Program-made: the position numbers and the translations under genes
Shown here: in pieces, positions 23,101 through 35,924 of the stretch
Position numbering within the stretch: position 1 is the stretch's first letter
Layout: each line of letters begins with the position of its first letter
The notes under the pieces: model-generated
Database searches by the model: none
Told to the model about the DNA's origin: nothing
Seen by the model: the letters and a program-made list of their open reading frames with translations, nothing else
Assembly (NCBI GenBank): GCA_039090855.1
Contig: CM077016.1
Coordinates: forward strand, 52,873,936-52,937,935
Reading direction: 5' to 3'
DNA from: Macrothele yani
Taxonomy: Eukaryota; Arthropoda; Arachnida; Araneae; Macrothelidae
DNA: 64,000 bases

Positions 23101-23423
23101 GGATTAGGTGGACTAAGTTGTAATCTATGTATAACAATTATTTCTTCAAAATGTCCCTATGTAGTAGGTAGACAATCCAAGTTTTTAGGTTTTTTAAAGT
23201 AGTTTTTTTTTTTACAAATTTTTGAAAACTGCAAAAAAAAAAAAAAAAAATGCAAAATTTAGTTGAACTAAGTTCTAATCTACGTGTAACAATTATTTCT
23301 TCAAAATGTGTCGAAAAATATTTTCAACTAAACACATCAGAATTTGTGCTGTATTTTAAACTACTCACAGCTTATCTGTCAATGACGTTTGACTCCAGCA
23401 ACCCAGTATTGTATGGTTTATAA

Positions 23424-24398
23424 GGGCGCATTTATGTTGCAGCCTTGCTGCTGGCACATGGATGCCTGGTGATGATGAAGTAAAACCATAAATCTGTACA
23501 GGCTCATTTATCGTGGAGCATCGATGCTAACTGCGCTGCTCGCTGCCATCATCGCCACAGCGATGATATTAAACTAGTTTGTTTTTCGAGCCTCGACCAT
23601 CGCCAGGCATCCTCAAACTTATGCTGTGATTGGTTCCTTCAAGGCGACACTTCTCGTCCATTGACCCACTTTCCCAACCGAATGTGAAACTACGCAGTCA
23701 TCTCTCTCGTATCTTTAAAAACCGTGTTGTGTTTTTATAGAAGCAAGTTTTATTTGTGGAGTTTTCTAAGGATTTGAAGTTTTTTTTTTTTTTTTTTTTA
23801 AACTTCTCCTTGGATTGATCAAGAGTTTACCTAGCATAAGGCTTCATTGTGTGTCTCAGTAAGGGATAGGCTTCATCACCTATGAACACAAAGGAGGCTT
23901 GGATGTCAGTACTTGGTAGGAAGTTATCTTCAGGAATGTTAAGCACACCCTTTTTCATTCTGTCATACAAGGCAGACTTTCTAAAAATGCCCCCATCACT
24001 TTGTTTTCCATAGGGTCCGACCTCAATAAAAATAAATTTACAGTGTGCATCACTGACGGCCTGCAGAACTATTGAAAAGTAGCTTTTATAATGAAAGAAC
24101 ATGGAGCCTGACCATTGAGGGCAAAGTATTTGGATATGCTTTCCATCGATAGAACCTAGACAGTTAGGGATTCCCATTTCTTGTAAAACATATCAGCTAT
24201 TTCTTCGAGTTCTTCTTTAGTTGGTGGCTTCATATGCAGTGGTTGTAAAACTTGTCATAACACTGGTAAAGCCTGTTTGACAATAAGAGATACAGTCATG
24301 ATTCCTATAATAATAAAAGCGATGTGAACAGCTGCAGGGTAAATGCTCCATGGCGAGCATGTACGTGCCAGCAATGAGGCTGCAGGATAAATTTACAC
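23424..24398 (-). mobile_element. PIF/Harbinger element, internally deleted
   Basis: Imperfect inverted ends around GGGCGCATTTATGTTGCAGC (left) and GTGTAAATTTATCCTGCAGC (right, reversed), flanked by TAA at 23421-23423 and 24399-24401, the 3-bp duplication typical of Harbinger. On minus, 24177-23827 encodes a DDE domain: MGIPNCLGSIDGKHIQI (first aspartate), GPYGKQSDGGIFRKSALY (second aspartate), FVFIGDEAYPLLRHTMKPYA (final acidic site). Upstream, KPPTKEELEEIADMFYKKW leads in, with a frameshift before the DDE part. The N-terminal helix-turn-helix half and the Myb-like gene are absent. Length 975 bp. Confidence 0.85.
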
Positions 24399-24479
24399 TA
24401 AGATACTTTATGTGTGTTACCAGGATGTTTCTTTGTCACTTTGAGAACTTTATTCCCACTGTGCATAGTCATAAGTATT

Positions 24480-24684
24480 AATGACACCTCAGTAGCCGAA
24501 TAGTCTAAGGCACTGGCTTCTGACCATTCATCTGAGGTGCACCCCAATTTGAGTCCTGTATGAGACACAAGTGAAGCATTGTTTAGTTGCATTGGGGGTG
24601 TCTTTTACCTGGAATTAGGAACAGGCAAGTGCTTATAATAGCCTACAAGTTGCTCATGGGGGTCATTAAACTCCAAAACAAAAA
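24480..24684 (+). mobile_element. tRNA-headed SINE, old divergent copy
   Basis: Reads CACCTCAGTAGCCGAATAGTCTAAGG in pieces (head GCCGAATAGTCTAAGG), a degraded box B (AATTTGAGTCCTG), then GGAATTAGGAACAGG..AGTGCTTATAATAGCC..AAGTTGCTCATGG..TCATTAAACTCC. Every segment of the family is recognisable but both hairpins have decayed, so this is an older subfamily member. Confidence 0.8.
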
Positions 24685-24850
24685 GACAGTTCATCCTAGG
24701 ACTAAAACAGGACAGCTTACAAAAAAGGGAAGCTTACCACTTTCAAAGTGCACTAGAGTATACACCAACCTTACAAAAACAAGGCTGTAGAAGCAGTGTT
24801 AATTCATCAAAAAAGTTCAACAGTAATTCACTCTGAATATTAAAATATTA

Positions 24851-25606
24851 TGCAAGAGTTGTGCCGAAAGTAATGCGAAGGTGGGCATAACTTTTTTATT
24901 AACTGACAGATGTTGTTCAGATTGCACATGTTGGTAAACACTCTCACTGTATTTAAAGGTACTGCTCAACATAGTCTCCATCACAAGCGATGCTTTTGCG
25001 CTATCGTTGAACCCAACTCTTGATTCCTCTTTGAAAAAATTCAGGTGTGGACTGTTGTATCCACTTCACAGCCACTTTCACCTTGTCTGTGTCATCAAGT
25101 CATTGACTCCTGAGACTGTCTTTCATTGGACCAAACAGGTGGAAGTTGGAGGGTGCCAGATCTGGGCTGTATGGTGGATGGGGGAACACCAACCAGCCTC
25201 ATTTGCTGATCTGATTTGTTGCCAAAGATGTGTGTGGTTTCGCATCGTCATGGTGAACGTGGATCCTCTTCAGATTCTTGTTCGTTCTCTTCCTCCTTAT
25301 GGCTTCTCTAAGCTTCTTGATTGTCTCAATGTACTGGTCACGGTATGGCTTCCGGATTGTAATGATACGTCCACGTTTCATCCCCTGTTCCTAGATCGGA
25401 AAAATCGTGTTTTCATGTGCTTCAATCGCTTCATCAAGAACTCAATGACAGTACGTTGCTTCTGCTTGCAATCCATTATTTACCTGCAATGAAGAAGGGT
25501 TATTATAGAGGAAGAGTTACTCTACCGACATGTGCAATTTGAACAACCTCTGTCAGTTAATAAAAAAAGTTATGCCCACTTTTGCATTACTTTTGGTACA
25601 GCCCTT
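24851..25606 (-). mobile_element. Internally deleted mariner
   Basis: Inverted ends AAGAGTTGTGCCGAAAGTAA and AAGGGCTGTACCAAAAGTAA (reversed) extend about 55 bp each; TA is clear on the right (25607-25608), less so on the left. On minus, 25381-25199 encodes TIKKLREAIRRKR and HVHHDDAKPHTSLATNQISK, the second catalytic region of mariner. Further pieces include a PTST..WSNE-like stretch and a C-terminal remnant. The N-terminal half and the first catalytic aspartate are deleted; the element is about 750 bp rather than 1.3 kb. Confidence 0.8.
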
Positions 25607-25838
25607 ATATGTATATTAATAGTCAGTAACTAGTTTAATTTGGAGAATATTCTTGCTGCTTCAGCATTTGAAATTTCTAACTAAGGTACATGCAATGTTT
25701 AAGTTTCTCTATTAGTGGGAATCTTCTACTCACAGTTCCTTCTGATTTTGACAGAATTGAACATATTTTTGGAGTGACAAATTACTTCTCTCAATGTCAA
25801 ATTGAGATAGAAACATTGATTTGCACTCATCCCACTCA

Positions 25839-26451
25839 CAGGGCTTGAAAAATATCTGAAAAGTCAAAAATTATTTACCTGCCCAGGTAGTAAAAGCTAG
25901 ATGCCCAGCAAAATTTATCTTTTTAAGATAAGTCAGAACTCTCATTTTTTAAGTTAAAAATCATAATGAACTTTTTTTCATATGTTCTGCAGGGTCTGCA
26001 TTCAAAATATTCAATGAATCTGTGTATCTCAAGTTTTAAGATAATGATGAAATTAGTATTTCAGAAATTTACTCAACTTTTTGTTAAAATTTTACTCCCT
26101 CTGTAGCTAAACACCAGAGGCTAGTTCCATCAGAGGCATGCATCCCGTCGCTGACTATAAACAAAATTTAGAGCAAAAAATTACATTTGGTTCCAATATG
26201 TGGACCTAGAGCATAATATAATCAAAGAAATGATATTCTTGTGTGCTTGGCACTCCGTAACAACAATACAATTTCCGGTGATTAGCAGTGAAATGAAACA
26301 CAACATGCAAAGACTGCCTTTTTTCTTGTAGTAGGAAATTCTATTCCAAACTTTTTCATTTTTAAATTTATTGCCAGGCAAAACTAGTTTGCTTTTTTAT
26401 CTGCCCAGGCCAATATTCGGGCATCTTGGGCATGGTATTTTTCAAGCCCTG
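25839..26451. mobile_element. hAT-type MITE, 613 bp
   Basis: Ends CAGGGCTTGAAAAATATC and CAGGGCTTGAAAAATACC (reversed), with further pairing of GCCCAGG and GATGCCC motifs just inside. Flanks CACTCA (25833-25838) and CACTCG (26452-26457) form a likely 6-bp duplication with one mismatch. A minus frame at 26381-26181 (FKNEKVWNRISYYKKKGSLC) may be a transposase remnant but is not conclusive. Confidence 0.7.
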
Positions 26452-26457
26452 CACTCG

Positions 26458-28053
26458 GATAGTAAATCATCTTTATCTAGGTTGAAGTATTCAACCCCAT
26501 TACTTTAGCAATGCAACAGAGTGGTTTCTGACCCAACTTTTTCTAAGATCTAAGATACCAAGATTTGTAATAATAGGCCAGTTTTCTGTCTAGAAATGGT
26601 TTCATGCAAATTATCAATAAAGGCATATGCATCTCTTTCAAATGGACTGTTGGGAATAAGGCAGTCATTTTAGGCTTGAGGTCAGGTAAGGTGTGATTTT
26701 TTTAAAATTGAAGATCAGGTAGGGTGGCAGCACCCTTCTAAAAACAATTGGGATGAACCCTGAAAAGAAAAGTATTTACTGTCCGTTCTGTTGTGCTGGG
26801 AATAACAAGTGAGTTAAGCCTATGACTAGGGGTTTAATTGGAAAACACCATGTATCATCTAATGTGATGTTTGCAATGGCCTAAAGGGAAATCGAATTTC
26901 AGCAGCTTCTGCTATCTACCAAAACTGTTAAAAGTAGTTCTTTATGAAAGGTTTAGGGGAGAAGAAGAGAATTTGTGAAATCTTCTGGTAACATATGTTA
27001 TTGTTTTTTTTTTTTTTTATTAGTGAAACAATGATAGCATGAGGCTTACAGTACTTGTTGCATGAAGTTCTATTTTGTGCAGCTCCAACTTTCACTGCTG
27101 AAACTAGTTTACTAGCTTAGATTTTCTGACTGCAAGTGCAGTCTAAAATAGTACAAAGCCAGATTGGGTTAATGTGTCTGTCTATATACTCAGGAAGCAT
27201 GTTTGACCGGGGAAACATTATTAAGAGTGAAATTCATAAACCAATGAATTCAGCTTTGGGAGGATTTCATTGGTTGCAAATAGGTCCCAAATACTTCTGA
27301 AAGTGTATTGGGCTACTGCAGAAGAAACACTCTGAAGTTCTCCATGTGCTGAACAGTTGCATTACTTAAGAGGAGTTTGTGACCAGACTCATTCTGACCA
27401 TGTGTTTTAGATGTGAAATGTAAATCTAAATGTTAGTAGGGTAGAGACAATAATCAGAGGTGGTTTGGCCATGTTGGAAGAATGTGGTAGTTCTAAGAGT
27501 AAACCTGGTTTGCGGGGGGGGGTAGAGGAAAGCTAAAAAAAAATCTTGGGTGGACCACATTCTGTGTTTAAAGAAAAAACAAAACAAGTATAAAACCTGA
27601 AAGTTCTTCTGCGAAACATGATGGATCTCAGTGAAGTTTGAATTTTGTGCCCCATTTGCTGTGAATGGATGTTTTTGATGCATCAACAATTAGTAAAGCC
27701 CAACATCAGTAGTTTTGATTTGATAATTTATCTCCATCTTGTTTTGATGAGCTAACCTCGGAATTGCAGAGAGCAGCTCGTTGATATTGCACATACATGT
27801 TTAAAGAATTACTTTAAGTTCACTGAGTGGCATTTCTTTTTTCAATCCATGTTTCCAATCTGCAACAGCTCAAAATTTTATTTCTCACAAAGTGCTACAG
27901 TGAACTTTTGCACTGTTTCTTTAACCTCTTTTCTCACACTTTGTGTCTTTTTAGATTATAATGTAGATTATAATGACTTGAGTGGGTAATGGATGGAAAG
28001 AGAGATGTAATTACTGAAAACACTGGGAATGCTTAGTTAGAATGATCAGGATG
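26458..28053. other. Derlin intron 1; no gene seen
   Basis: About 1.6 kb of AT-rich intronic sequence. No termini, conserved protein motifs or repeats shared with the rest of the window were recognised. Confidence 0.55.
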
Positions 28054-28063
28054 AATGTTCAGT

Positions 28064-28296
28064 TTTTTTTTTTTTTTTTTTTTTTTGGAGGTTTAACGAC
28101 CACCGTGAGCAACTCAATATGCAGTCGCCCGTCCCTAATTTAGGGTCACTGGTTCCAGGGAAGGGAGACAGAGAGCCAGTGCCGTAAGACAAACACAACA
28201 TCCATGCCTCACCAAGATTCGAACCCCGGACCCCTTTCGGACGAATGATCAGAGGCCATCGCCTTAGACCACTGCGCCACCGGGGCGGCTTGAATT
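28064..28296 (-). mobile_element. tRNA-headed SINE, copy 5
   Basis: T-run then the reverse complement of the family consensus, ending in CACTGCGCCACCGGGGCGGC. Target duplication AATGTTCAGT at 28054-28063 and 28297-28306. A few bases of the body are missing (CAATATGCAG instead of CAATGGGCTATAAGCAG). Confidence 0.92.
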
Positions 28297-28403
28297 AATG
28301 TTCAGTATGCTTTATGACAGCATATGATGTATCAATACATCGTGAAAATCGTATGTGAATTTTACATTGATGTTACTGTTTTTCGACTATTGAAACTATT
28401 ATA

Positions 28404-29667
28404 TTGGGTATATAAATAAGTTTTGAGGGATTTGAGGTGAACAAAACACATTGTTGGAGAACAGAAACAATGTTTTAATATTAATCGAAGTATGCTCCCT
28501 CTGAAGCTACAACTTTACCCCATCTTTCGGGCAGTGAACATATGCCCTGAAGGAAGAATTCCGGTTCCTTGGAAGAGATCCAGTTGTCCAGCCAATTTTT
28601 GATGTCTTCATAAGAACTAAACTATTCTCCAGGAAGTGCTGACTGCATCGACTGGAACAAATGGTAATCCAATGGCGCAATATCTGGCGAATATGGCGGG
28701 TGAAGTAGAACTTCCCAGTTGGATCCTTCTAAGTACTTTTTCACAGGTCGAGAAACATGTGGTCTTGCGTTGTCATGCTGTAAGATGACTTTGTTGTGTC
28801 TATTCTCCCATTCCGGCCGTTTTTGCATGAGAGCTCATTTTAAACGCATTAATTGAGTTTGATACCGATTACCAGTAATAGTTTGACGGTTTCAGCAGTT
28901 CATAGTGGATCACACCCTTCTGGTCCCACCAAATACACAGCATTACCTTTGAACCATGGATATTGCGTTTTGGCGTTAAAGGACCTGGTTTCACCCGTGC
29001 TTTCTGCCATTTAGGGTTATCGTACCTTATCCATTTCTCGTCGGCAGTAATAATACGGTGCAAAAACCCTTTCTTTTTGCCTTTGAAGCAGCAATTCGCA
29101 AATGGTTTTTCGACGTTCAAGGTATCCATGTGGAACCCAATTCCCTTCTTTTTGCACCATTACCATGGCAGCTAAACGTTGTGAAATGCATGGTTAACTA
29201 ACATTTAATGCTGCTGCTAGTTCTTTTTGGGTCTGGCATGGATCCTCGTAGAGTAAAGCTTCCAATTCGGCATCAGCAATTTTTTTGGGTGGTCCAGAAC
29301 GTTCTATATCACTGACATCAAAATCGTACCTTTTGAATAATTTAAACCAATACTCACATGTTTTTATGGATGGGGAATGTTCACCATAGATTTCTGACAT
29401 TAAGCGATAGCTGTTGGCAGCACTTTTCTTGACAATAAAGTAATTGCTCTAACACTTCCCGCAAATGCTGTTTTGTCAGGACGAAAGTTGCCATTTTCCA
29501 TCGAGTAAAGCAAATACGTCTTCGCACCTCAATCGAACGTCGTATACTGACTGTGACAGCTGGCATCTCGTACTGCGATATCGCAGTGTTGCCACCTTAA
29601 AATACATGCGAGCAGTAATAAGTACGACACCGAACGGAAATCCCTCAAAACTTATTTATATACCCAA
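28404..29667 (-). mobile_element. Mariner transposon, frame-broken
   Basis: Perfect or near-perfect inverted ends TTGGGTATATAAATAAGTTT then TGAGGGATTT; TA at 28402-28403 and 29668-29669; 1264 bp. On minus: N-terminus MATFVLTKQHLREVLEQLL, then MSEIYGEHSPSIKTCEYWFK and ERSGPPKKIADAELEALLYE (second helix-turn-helix region), IITADEKWIRYDNPKWQKA (first aspartate), VILQHDNARPHVS (second), LLHPPYSPDIAPLDYHLF (third, DD34D spacing). All three catalytic aspartates are present but frameshifts and stops divide the gene into at least four pieces. A solo end of the same family is at 1978-2080. Confidence 0.94.
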
Positions 29668-30625
29668 TACATCGCGAAGGCGATTACCATGATGCATCAT
29701 GAAGGGTGATGTAGATGTCATTACATGATCAAATCCACATACTGCCACCACCAAGCATAAATCAGCATCACACATTCGACACTCATTTCAAACGTACATG
29801 TCCTGCACGGGGATAACTGGTTTTCCAGTTATTTGGGGAGCGGCGCCCCCACGGCCCGAGCTGACCTTGTGACGGTTTTTTGCTTTCTTGTTTTTGTGCT
29901 TTCACGTTACCGCAGGGACAGCTGTTCATCCAGCTGATGGGGAGTAGCGACCCCACGGCCCCAGCCGACATGTTATGTTTGATTCTTCCCATTACAACTT
30001 TGTGTTGCCACCACCTTGACAGCACCCGCCTCAGTTGTTGGTTGCTGAGGTTGTGATTATGCGCCAGCCTTTTCCTTTCCTCTGGCTTTCCTCTCCCTTT
30101 CCTGTTTTTACTTTCTTCTCCACTACCTGTTCTTCTTTTCTACTCCATTTTCTACTCGACTTGCTTCTCCATTTTCTGTTCCTCTCTTGTTTTTCCGGGC
30201 TGGTTTGCTAGACCTACCTGCACGCTTGCCGTGTGCGGTGACCCGTAAGGTGGAAAAGGGGATGCTGGAGGCTGAGGTTTCTGGTGGCCAGGTTGTTGTT
30301 GTCGCCAGTCGCCAACACTCCTCTTTGCCCCCTGCTTCACCCTAAACGGGCGGCTAGGAACTAACCCACTCCTAGTCAATCGGCTTGTTGTTTCGTACAA
30401 CAGGGTGAGTTTGGGGATAGTGCGGGCATGCCAAAGGGGTGTTACCGAGACCTGGGAAAGTCTCGGTACTCGCTGAGCGCATGTCTGCACTATCAACATG
30501 CTATATCCGTTGCTTAACCCTAGAGTCGTGTCCTGCGTCCAATTGGGCTTGCGGACCTCCGGCTCTCCCCTGTTGGGCTCGGTTGTGGGCGGGGAAATCG
30601 GCGGACGAACTTATCACTTTTATTC

Positions 30626-31848
30626 ATGGCTAACCAAAAAATTTCCCAAGAACTTCAAACAAAGCGGCCCATTGAGGAAGGGGTCACCCTCTCCCAACAA
30701 GAAACCTACACCTGATTCTGCCAATGTTCGGTTCTTTTGCATCCACTCCTTGGACGCTTCAAACCCATTAAACACCAGAAGCCCCTTCTGGATAAATAAA
30801 GCATTGCAATCAATTGCCAGCTCTCCTAAGAGCGTTAAGAAGCTCCAATCTGGAGATCTTGTCGAGATGTCGAGTCCCAGATATGCTACATACAGTGCTT
30901 TTAAACACCACCTCTTTTTTAGATTGTCCAGTAAAAGTTACCCCTCACGGCTACCTCAATTCCTCACGAGGTGTTATCTCTTCTCAAGACCTTCTGGAGT
31001 GCAGTGACCAAGAACTTCTGGAGGAACTGAAAGACCAACAAGTGAGTGGAGTCCGGCGCATCTTATTTCGGCGAAATGGCCAATCTGTCCCATCTCGAAA
31101 CATCATGACCTTTAACACCCCATCCCTGCCAACATCAATCAAGGCAGGGTATCTACACCTTGAAGTGCGCCCCTTCATACCAAGTCCTCTACGATGCTTC
31201 ACATGCCAAGCATATGGTCACTCCCAGCAGTCTTGCAGGAGCACTGCTCGGTGTGGGCGTTGTACTGCAGCAGACCATACTTTGCAAGATTGCCATGCCG
31301 AAGCCGAGCTGTGCTTCAACTGCAAGGGATCTCATGCAGCATCATCGAGAGACTGTCCAAAGTGGAAAGAGGAAAAAGAGATCCAACGCATTAAGACCGT
31401 TGAGGGAATCTCCTACCCAGAGGCCAGAAGAAAGGTCGCTCCAAACCAATCAAATCGGCGATCCTATGCATCAGCGGTTGTTGCAAGGACTACAGTCGGT
31501 ACCCAGACTGATAGCCAAATCCCAGTGAATTGTCCCTACAAGCTAGACAACATCATAGCTGCTGGTCTGGCAGCACTACAATCCCGAGCTAGGGACGCGA
31601 AAGCTCCAACAACCACTGTGCCTAAACCTGCTGCAACACCAACACCACCGGGACTTCAACAACCCCGGGAGGAAAGAGAAAGGAAAAAGAAAAGGAAAAG
31701 AAATTTCCAAACTCCCATCATAAGAACCAGGATCGGGCAAGATCATCTGCGACACAGGAACCAAAATACCGCCCCATTTTACCACCAGAGACTACAGGGC
31801 GTCGGACAAAACAGTCCCAAGCGCAAATGGACATTGCAGACGAAATGA
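30626..31848 (+). pseudogene. LINE ORF1 (gag-like, zinc knuckles), frameshifted
   Basis: The coding trace starts near MANQKISQELQTKRPIEEG, shifts frame to SANVRFFCIHSLDASN..FWINKALQSIASSPKSVKKL..SGDLVEMSS, and shifts again near 30900 into the long frame TPHGYLNSSRGVISSQDLLE..VRRILFRRNGQ. Three cysteine knuckles follow: CFTCQAYGHSQQSC, CGRCTAADHTLQDC and CFNCKGSHAASSRDCP. The C-terminal part is basic (EERERKKKRKRN). ORF1 proteins of this type bind the element RNA. At least two frameshifts prevent a complete product. Confidence 0.88.
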
Positions 31849-31934
31849 TGGAATCGGACAACTTTTAGTTGTCCCAGTTTTTCTCGGGTTTTGTTTTTCG
31901 TTTTTTCTTTTTCTCATTCACCACAATTCAAACC

Positions 31935-34900
31935 ATGGATCAAATCGTTCAGTGGAACTGTCGAGGCTTTCGAACAAGACATGACGACATGAAACATCTG
32001 CTTTTGTCATACTCTCCGGTGTGCCTTTGCCTCCAGGAGACAAAACTTAAACCATCAGACCTCCTTTCAGTTCGAGGCTACAGTGCATTTCGGAAAGATA
32101 ATGTTTCAGGAGATATAGCTTGCGGGGGAGTTTGCCATCCTTGTCCCCCCCAGTGTTCCAGCTTCTCCCGTTGCGGTCTCAACATCTTTACAAGCCGTTG
32201 CGGTGCGTATCTCCATGCCTGTGCCTCTAACTGTTTGCAGCGTCTATCTGCCGCCGGATGAGGACGTGAGCGTGTCCGTTCTTGAGAGCTTAGTTAAGCA
32301 GCTGCCGTCACCTGCTCTTCTTCTGGGTGACTTCAATGCTCATAATCCATTGTGGGGTAGTGTCAGAACAGACACACGAGGCCGTAGGATCGAATATCTT
32401 CTTTCCTGGACCTCTTTGTGCCTGTTTAACACCGGTGCTGACACTTACTTCCACGAGCCTACACGAAGTTTCAGTGCAATCGATTTATCTTTGGGTCAAC
32501 CATCGGTTGTGGCCGACTGGTCGTGGACGGTGTGTGACGACCTCCATGGAAGCGACCACTTCCCAATTGTACTTAGGTATAATGTGAGCGTACCATCTTC
32601 TGCCTCCCGCCCTCCTCGTTGGAGGATGGATCATGCCAAGTGGGAGGTCTTCACACCGTCCGCAGTAATATCTTTTGCCATGGTGACCCGGGGGTCAATT
32701 GACGCAGCTGTTACTGATGTCACAACGTGCATCATTCAGGCAGCAGATCTCTCTATCCCCAAAACATCAACGACGCTCCCAAGACGTCCGAAGCCTTGGT
32801 GGAACCCTGATTGCGCAGCGCCTAGGAGAGTTCAACATAAGGCCTGGTGTACTTTTCGGCGTTATCCGACCGATGCTAATCTTGTTAAATTTAAAAGAGC
32901 AAAATCTTACGCTCGGTTGGTGCGTCGACGAAGCAAGAGGGAGTCTTGGATGAAGTACGTTTCATCTATCAATTCACGTGCCGGTTCAAAAACTGTTTGG
33001 GAAAAAATTCGTAAGATCCGGGGAGACTATAGTTCCCGCCAAATTTCAATTCTTGAGAATAACGGCTGCACGTATGCTGAAGTTGGGGAGATTGTGGATT
33101 GCTTGGGCGAAGCGTTTGCCTCAGTTTCTAGTTCTCAGGCGTATCTCCCGCCCTTTCAGAGGATTAAAACAACCGCGGAACGCCAGAAAATCTCCTTTGC
33201 GCCTTTTTATAACACTCAGTATAACTCCCCTTCAGCATGGTTGAACTACGGGTGGCTCTGCATCGGTCCGGCGCAACATCTGTCGGTCCCGACGGCATCC
33301 ACTATGACATGATTCGTCATCTCTCGCAGTCGTCTCTCGAGAATCTGTTAGTGCTTTTCAACCGCATTTGGTTGGAGCACAGTTTCCCGGACTCTTGGCG
33401 AAGAGCTTTTGTTTTACCTTTTCCCAAGCCTGGCAAAGACCCAAAGTCTCCCTCTAGTTATCGGCCAATTGCCCTCACTAGCTGTCTATGCAAAATCCTT
33501 GAACGAATGGTTAATTCCCGGCTAATTTATTTTCTAGAAGAACATCGAATACTGTCTCCATCACAAAGCGGCTTCCGTCGTCATCGTTCAGCTCCTGACC
33601 ATCTCCTGCTCCTTGAGACGTCTGTTCGTGAGGCGTTCGTACGTAGGCAGCACCTGGTGTCTGTATTTTTTGACATCGAAAAAGCTTACGATAGAGCGTG
33701 GCGTCACGGTATCCTCCGTGACCTCCACGAGAGTGGGTTGCGGGGAAACCTGCCAACCTTCATTGCCAACTTTCTTCGTAACCGTGTGTTCCAGGTGCGC
33801 CTGGGTACAACGCTGTCCGCCTTTTTCCATCAAGAACAAGGCGTTCCTCAAGGCAGCATTCTTTCGGTGACTCTGTTCATCCTCCGCATTAATTGTTTAC
33901 TCAAAATCTTCCTCCTACGGTTTCGGCTACCATTTATGTTGACGACCTTCACATCTTCTGTTCGTCATCCAGCATGCATTTCGTTGAAAGGCAGCTGCAG
34001 TCTGCAATTACCCAGATTGTTAAAGCGGCTAACAATAATGGGTTTGTTCTTTCTCCCGACAAGACAGCCTGTGTCCATTTCTGCCGGAGGCGTGGCCTCC
34101 ATCCTGATCCAGAGCTCTATTTGGACCATGCAGCCATTTCAGTTTTGCCGGAAACCAAGTTCCTTGGTTTGACCGTTGACCGTGCTCTCACCTTTCGCTC
34201 GCACGTTCGACGGCTAAGGACTTCCTGTCTGAGAGCCTTGTCAATCCTTAAGATCCTTGCCTCAGTCTCCTGGGTTGCAGACAGGACTTCTTTGTTCCGT
34301 ATTTACCATTCTCTCATTCGGTCTAAGCTGGATTATGGCTGTATGGTGTATGGCTCTGCGCGTCTTACCGTTCTCCGGCCGTTGGATACCATCCACCATC
34401 AAGCGCTGCGTCTTTGTACAGGAGCATTTCGCACGTCACCCATTCCCAGCCTTTATGCCAACGCGAACGAACCGTCGCTTCATTTACGCCGTCTGCAGCT
34501 GTCTCTTCAATTTTACCTGAAACTTAAATCTCTCTCAGACCATCCTTTATACGATGCAGTTTTTCATCCCCAGCATGCTCGTTTGTTCGAGATCCGTCCC
34601 TCGTGCATTCGAACCTTCGGTCTTCGTATGGCGGCCGTAGCTCGTGATGCAGGGCTCGACTTGTCACTCGTTGGAGAGACCAGGGGCTTTGAGGATCCCC
34701 CATGGCATCCTCTTGGTGTCATGGTTGATACCAGCTTTACATCTTTTGACAAGTCCTCAACCCCTGCGTCAGTGTACCAGCAGCTCTTCGCTGAACACCG
34801 TTACGTCAATGCAGACTTTATTCCTGTTTTCACCGATGGATCTAAGGCGGCTGGTGTTGTTGGATCCGCCGCCGTCTGCGTTGACGAAGTTTCTGTTGCC

Positions 34901-35650
34901 CGCATTCCTCCTGAGGCCACGGTGTTTTCGGCGGAGATGCATGCTGTGTATCTTGCACTTGTTCACGTGCAGTCGAGCTCTCATCAGCGTGCTATTGTGT
35001 ACACTGATTCGTTGAGTGTTGTGCAATCATTGTCATCTTTGGATTTCACTGGCCACCCACTTCTTTTTGCCGTTCGGAGATTTCTTTGTTCTTTGCTCGA
35101 GGCTGATGTCCAGATTCGGTTCTGCTGGATTCCTGGGCATGTTGGGATCCCAGGGAACGAGTCTGCCGATGCTGCTGCTAGATCTGCCTCTTCTTTGGTC
35201 GTCACACCCTTGCCACTGTTTCACCGTGATTTTCGCTTTCTTGTTCATGATGATCATATCAGACGAATGTGGCGAAGTCTGTGGGACCAACAGGTGGAGA
35301 ATAAACTGCACCGTATAAAACCTAACCTTGGAATCTGGAAATCATCGTGTCGCTGGAACCGTAGGGAAGAAGTTGTTCTTGCGCGTCTCCGCATTGGGCA
35401 TTGTCGCTTCACGCATAGCTATTTGCTGTGTGGCGACGCTTCCCCAATGTGTGAGGCATGCGACTGTTTACTCACCATCTCTCATGTTTTATGTAGTTGT
35501 GTTCGTTTTTGTAATCATCGGTTTCACTATTTTCAGTCTCATTTACTGGATGACGGCGCAGCTACACTGCAGAAGCTTTTGGGCGACCACTGCGACACTT
35601 TCGCAGTATTTTCGTTCTTAAAGCAGATTGACTTTTTAAAACTTATTTAA
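31935..35650 (+). pseudogene. LINE ORF2: endonuclease, reverse transcriptase, RNase H
   Basis: Starts MDQIVQWNCRGFRTRHDDMK, an AP-endonuclease start with catalytic N; then CLQETKL, LLGDFNAHNPLWGS and GSDHFPIVL (endonuclease). Reverse transcriptase: FVLPFPKPGKDPKSPSSYRP, FDIEKAYDRAW, GVPQGSILS, YVDDLHIF (active site). RNase H: PVFTDGSKAAG, FSAEMHAVYLAL, YTDSLSVVQSL, WIPGHVGIPGNESADAAAR, with all acidic residues present. A CCHC-like end follows (CGDASPMCEACDCLLTISHV). Frameshifts near 32130, 33236 and 33885 break an otherwise complete enzyme of about 1240 residues. Confidence 0.95.
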
Positions 35651-35924
35651 AAAAAAAAATAATAATAATTTATAATGATTATAACAGTGAATTAATAAAT
35701 TTATTTATAAACCTAATTAACTAACTAGTCTTCACAGCTTTTTATCATTCTCTTTTCTAACTTTTACCAAGCCTGTCTGCTCCTAATCATTTCACCCCGC
35801 CTCTAAAAAAAAAAAAAAAAAAATCTTTAACTGATAGTTCTATGTCTGGCACTCTTTGGCCAAACCTGGCCCTTGCGCCACTAAAATCAATCAATTAACT
35901 AACTAACTAACTCAAACGTACATG

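Larger units (their letters stand above)
29801..35911 (+). mobile_element. Full-length non-LTR retrotransposon (I/Jockey-like)
   Basis: A 13-bp target duplication, TCAAACGTACATG, at 29788-29800 and 35912-35924 delimits a 6111-bp LINE. Order: GC-richer 5' untranslated region (29801-30625), ORF1 with zinc knuckles, ORF2 with AP-type endonuclease, reverse transcriptase and RNase H, a short 3' region with an internal A run, and a tail of (AACT)n ending at 35911. A simple-repeat tail and RNase H argue for the I or a related group rather than Jockey proper. Both ORFs are frameshifted, but the complete length and perfect duplication show a fairly recent, full-length insertion. It lies sense to derlin, in intron 1. 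Confidence 0.95.

Noticed and set aside
27828..27876. Candidate derlin exon 2 (SFFNPCFQ-like translation with FNP)
   Set aside because: No acceptor or donor in place, and the rest does not match; the 66-nt exon at 42572 fits over its full length with splice signals.
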